From positions 37,426,366-37,490,365 of the forward strand of contig OZ026833.1 in assembly GCA_964023205.1 (NCBI GenBank): DNA of 64,000 nt, given 5' to 3'. The position numbers were made by a program, and so were the translations under genes. This DNA comes from Lutraria lutraria (lineage: Eukaryota; Mollusca; Bivalvia; Venerida; Mactridae). This document shows, in pieces, positions 62,992 through 64,000 of this stretch. Numbering within the stretch: position 1 is the stretch's first letter; every line of letters begins with the position of its first letter. Under the pieces are notes generated by a model. That model was not told the origin of the DNA. It searched no databases and was given only the letters and a program-made list of their open reading frames with translations.

Positions 62992-63142
62992 TCAAGGTAG
63001 AAGCTCTTCTGGAAGTGTGTCCTCATGAAAGGACAGATTTGGTGATATCCGGATGTCGACCGGCTGCTCAACAGCATCACTGCCCTCTTTCACCATGACA
63101 ATCCCTGGCTGTGTCTGGCTAAATCTGAAGTACTGGTGTTTC
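62992..63142 (-). CDS. Terminal exon of transposon-related uncharacterised protein
   Basis: Minus strand: acceptor ATTCCATTTTCAG, then 151 bp to TGA (complement at 62992-62994). With the two bases carried from the upstream exon the frame reads RKHQYFRFSQTQPGIVMVKE, then GSDAVEQPVDIRISPN, ending LPEELLP. Aromatic FRF followed by PG and a VKE motif near the C-terminus is a pattern I associate with a large uncharacterised family, widely expanded in molluscs and cnidarians, whose members also carry a PGH...D.GF..IK motif upstream. The role is unknown; many relatives look like transposon proteins, but that is inference. The intron is 63143-63745 with canonical GT-AG ends. Confidence 0.7.
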
Positions 63143-63745
63143 CTGAAAATGGAATATTTGATTTGATGTGTTTATAAAGAGCTCTTATTTTATTGTTGAG
63201 TAGCAGCTAGTGAAATAAATATCATTTTTTAATTATTTACTATGATTAGAAATGAAATATACACAAGAAATCTACTTATTCTGAATGCCATTACAAAAAT
63301 CCTACATAGATTAAACACGTTCTGTGTTTTTACTGAACATTTTGCGCCATAATATCCCTTGTATAAGACATTTTAAAAACAAAGAAGAGGAAGCGGAGCT
63401 GTAAAAAGTACTATTCTCCCTTGAAAATATTCAAACCCACTTCTGATTTTTCTCCTAAAGCCCTGCTGAATTACGTGCTGTTCCATGTAAGTATGTAAGT
63501 CTTACCAAAATAATTACCAGTAAGCAAAATATTAAGGTGGCCTGATATTAAGAGATCTATAGATCTACATAACAAGCTAGTGCAGTGAAGTTTAATTTGC
63601 AACCAACATTTCAATATCCTGAATAATTATAGAGCTGAAACAGCAACTCACATACAATACCCAGATAAAACACAATATTTGATTGATTGATTTATATCTA
63701 TTGATTGATTGATTCTATAGCGTATGTTAAAGTAGAAGAAAATAC
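63143..63745 (-). other. Intron between the two C-terminal exons
   Basis: 603 bp with donor AATAAG|GTATTT and acceptor TTTTCAG|G. The split Arg codon (AG+G) is in phase 2. Contains a short 'attgattgattgatt' run near 63685-63710. Confidence 0.7.
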
Positions 63746-64000
63746 CTTATTCCCTTCACAGCCCTGAAGCAAGGTCGCAAGAATGACTTCCAGTCCCGCC
63801 AAGTCCATGCTGGATATCGAACACATCTGTTAGTGTTAGATGACCTATTTACCACCTGTTCTAGCGGTCAATACAATCAGTGTCCATGCATCGATGAAGC
63901 CTTTTGATGGCAGCAAAGCCTGCATCTATGTGACAACGAGCGTGGCCCGGCACCTGCATCTGATACTCAACCATTCGATGTCTTCCTGTCATTACTGGCC
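63746..64000 (-). pseudogene. Penultimate exon, partial at window edge, one frameshift
   Basis: From 63998 down the frame reads MVEYQMQVPGHARCHIDAGF, then AAIKRLHRCMDTDCIDR and TAG. Shifting frame at about 63862-63870 gives LEQVVNRSSNTNRCVRYPAW, then TWRDWKSFLRPCFRAVKGI, which continues in phase into the terminal exon. Both halves fit one family (PGH...D.GF..IK.L motif, then W.WRDW..F), so a single-base loss has split an otherwise coherent exon. PGHA in place of the usual PGHT is also odd. Either a recent pseudogene or a base-calling error; no intron can explain it because no GT-AG pair fits. The gene continues beyond the window. Confidence 0.65.

Overview
The window looks like nuclear DNA from a mollusc, most likely a bivalve. 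It is AT-rich and intron-like, has no long open reading frames, is packed with short non-autonomous DNA transposons, and carries bivalve-style dispersed repeats (the 'agggcaataactccc' phrase near 56.15 kb, the 'cggacggacgaacagacagg' type tail near 41.88 kb, tRNA-derived SINE heads). Nothing here is bacterial: there are no operons, ribosome binding sites or CRISPR.

The dominant feature is a broken tandem array over about 0.5-31.9 kb, with a divergent outlier at 35.4 kb. The unit is 310 bp. On the minus strand each unit has the anatomy of an exon plus a short intron: polypyrimidine tract and AG, then a 144-bp open block (48 codons, phase 1 at both ends), then C|GTAAGT, then a 166-bp spacer. I count 48 regular copies and one divergent copy. 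Any copies could be joined in frame, giving a 48-residue protein repeat. At least nine copies are broken: eight have a stop, six of them the same Trp-to-TAG change, and one of the stop-bearing TGA copies also has a 1-bp insertion. Higher-order repeats (620 bp and 2.76 kb) and one TA-flanked MITE carried unchanged through three array positions show very recent segmental amplification.

The array is cut into blocks by transposon-like inserts that can be delimited because the interrupted unit resumes on the other side: 2879-4726, 14673-18004, 18381-19348, 19627-22676 and 26735-28837. From 32 kb on there is a mosaic of short elements with visible terminal inverted repeats and target-site duplications: pogo/Tigger-like (TA), hAT-like (8 bp), a 5-bp-duplication group whose members share GC-rich subterminal hairpins, and Harbinger-like (3 bp). 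Tandem duplications, SINE fragments and a 28-bp minisatellite lie between them.

Recognisable protein coding is sparse. The right edge (62992-64000, minus) holds two exons giving the C-terminus of a large uncharacterised animal protein family, probably transposon-derived, with a good intron and one apparent frameshift. A small plus-strand ORF at 60954-61130 resembles the basic N-terminus seen in such families. A minus-strand exon candidate at 36304-36430 and a short first-exon candidate at 51037-51067 are the only hints of upstream exons for a gene that could use the array; both are tentative.
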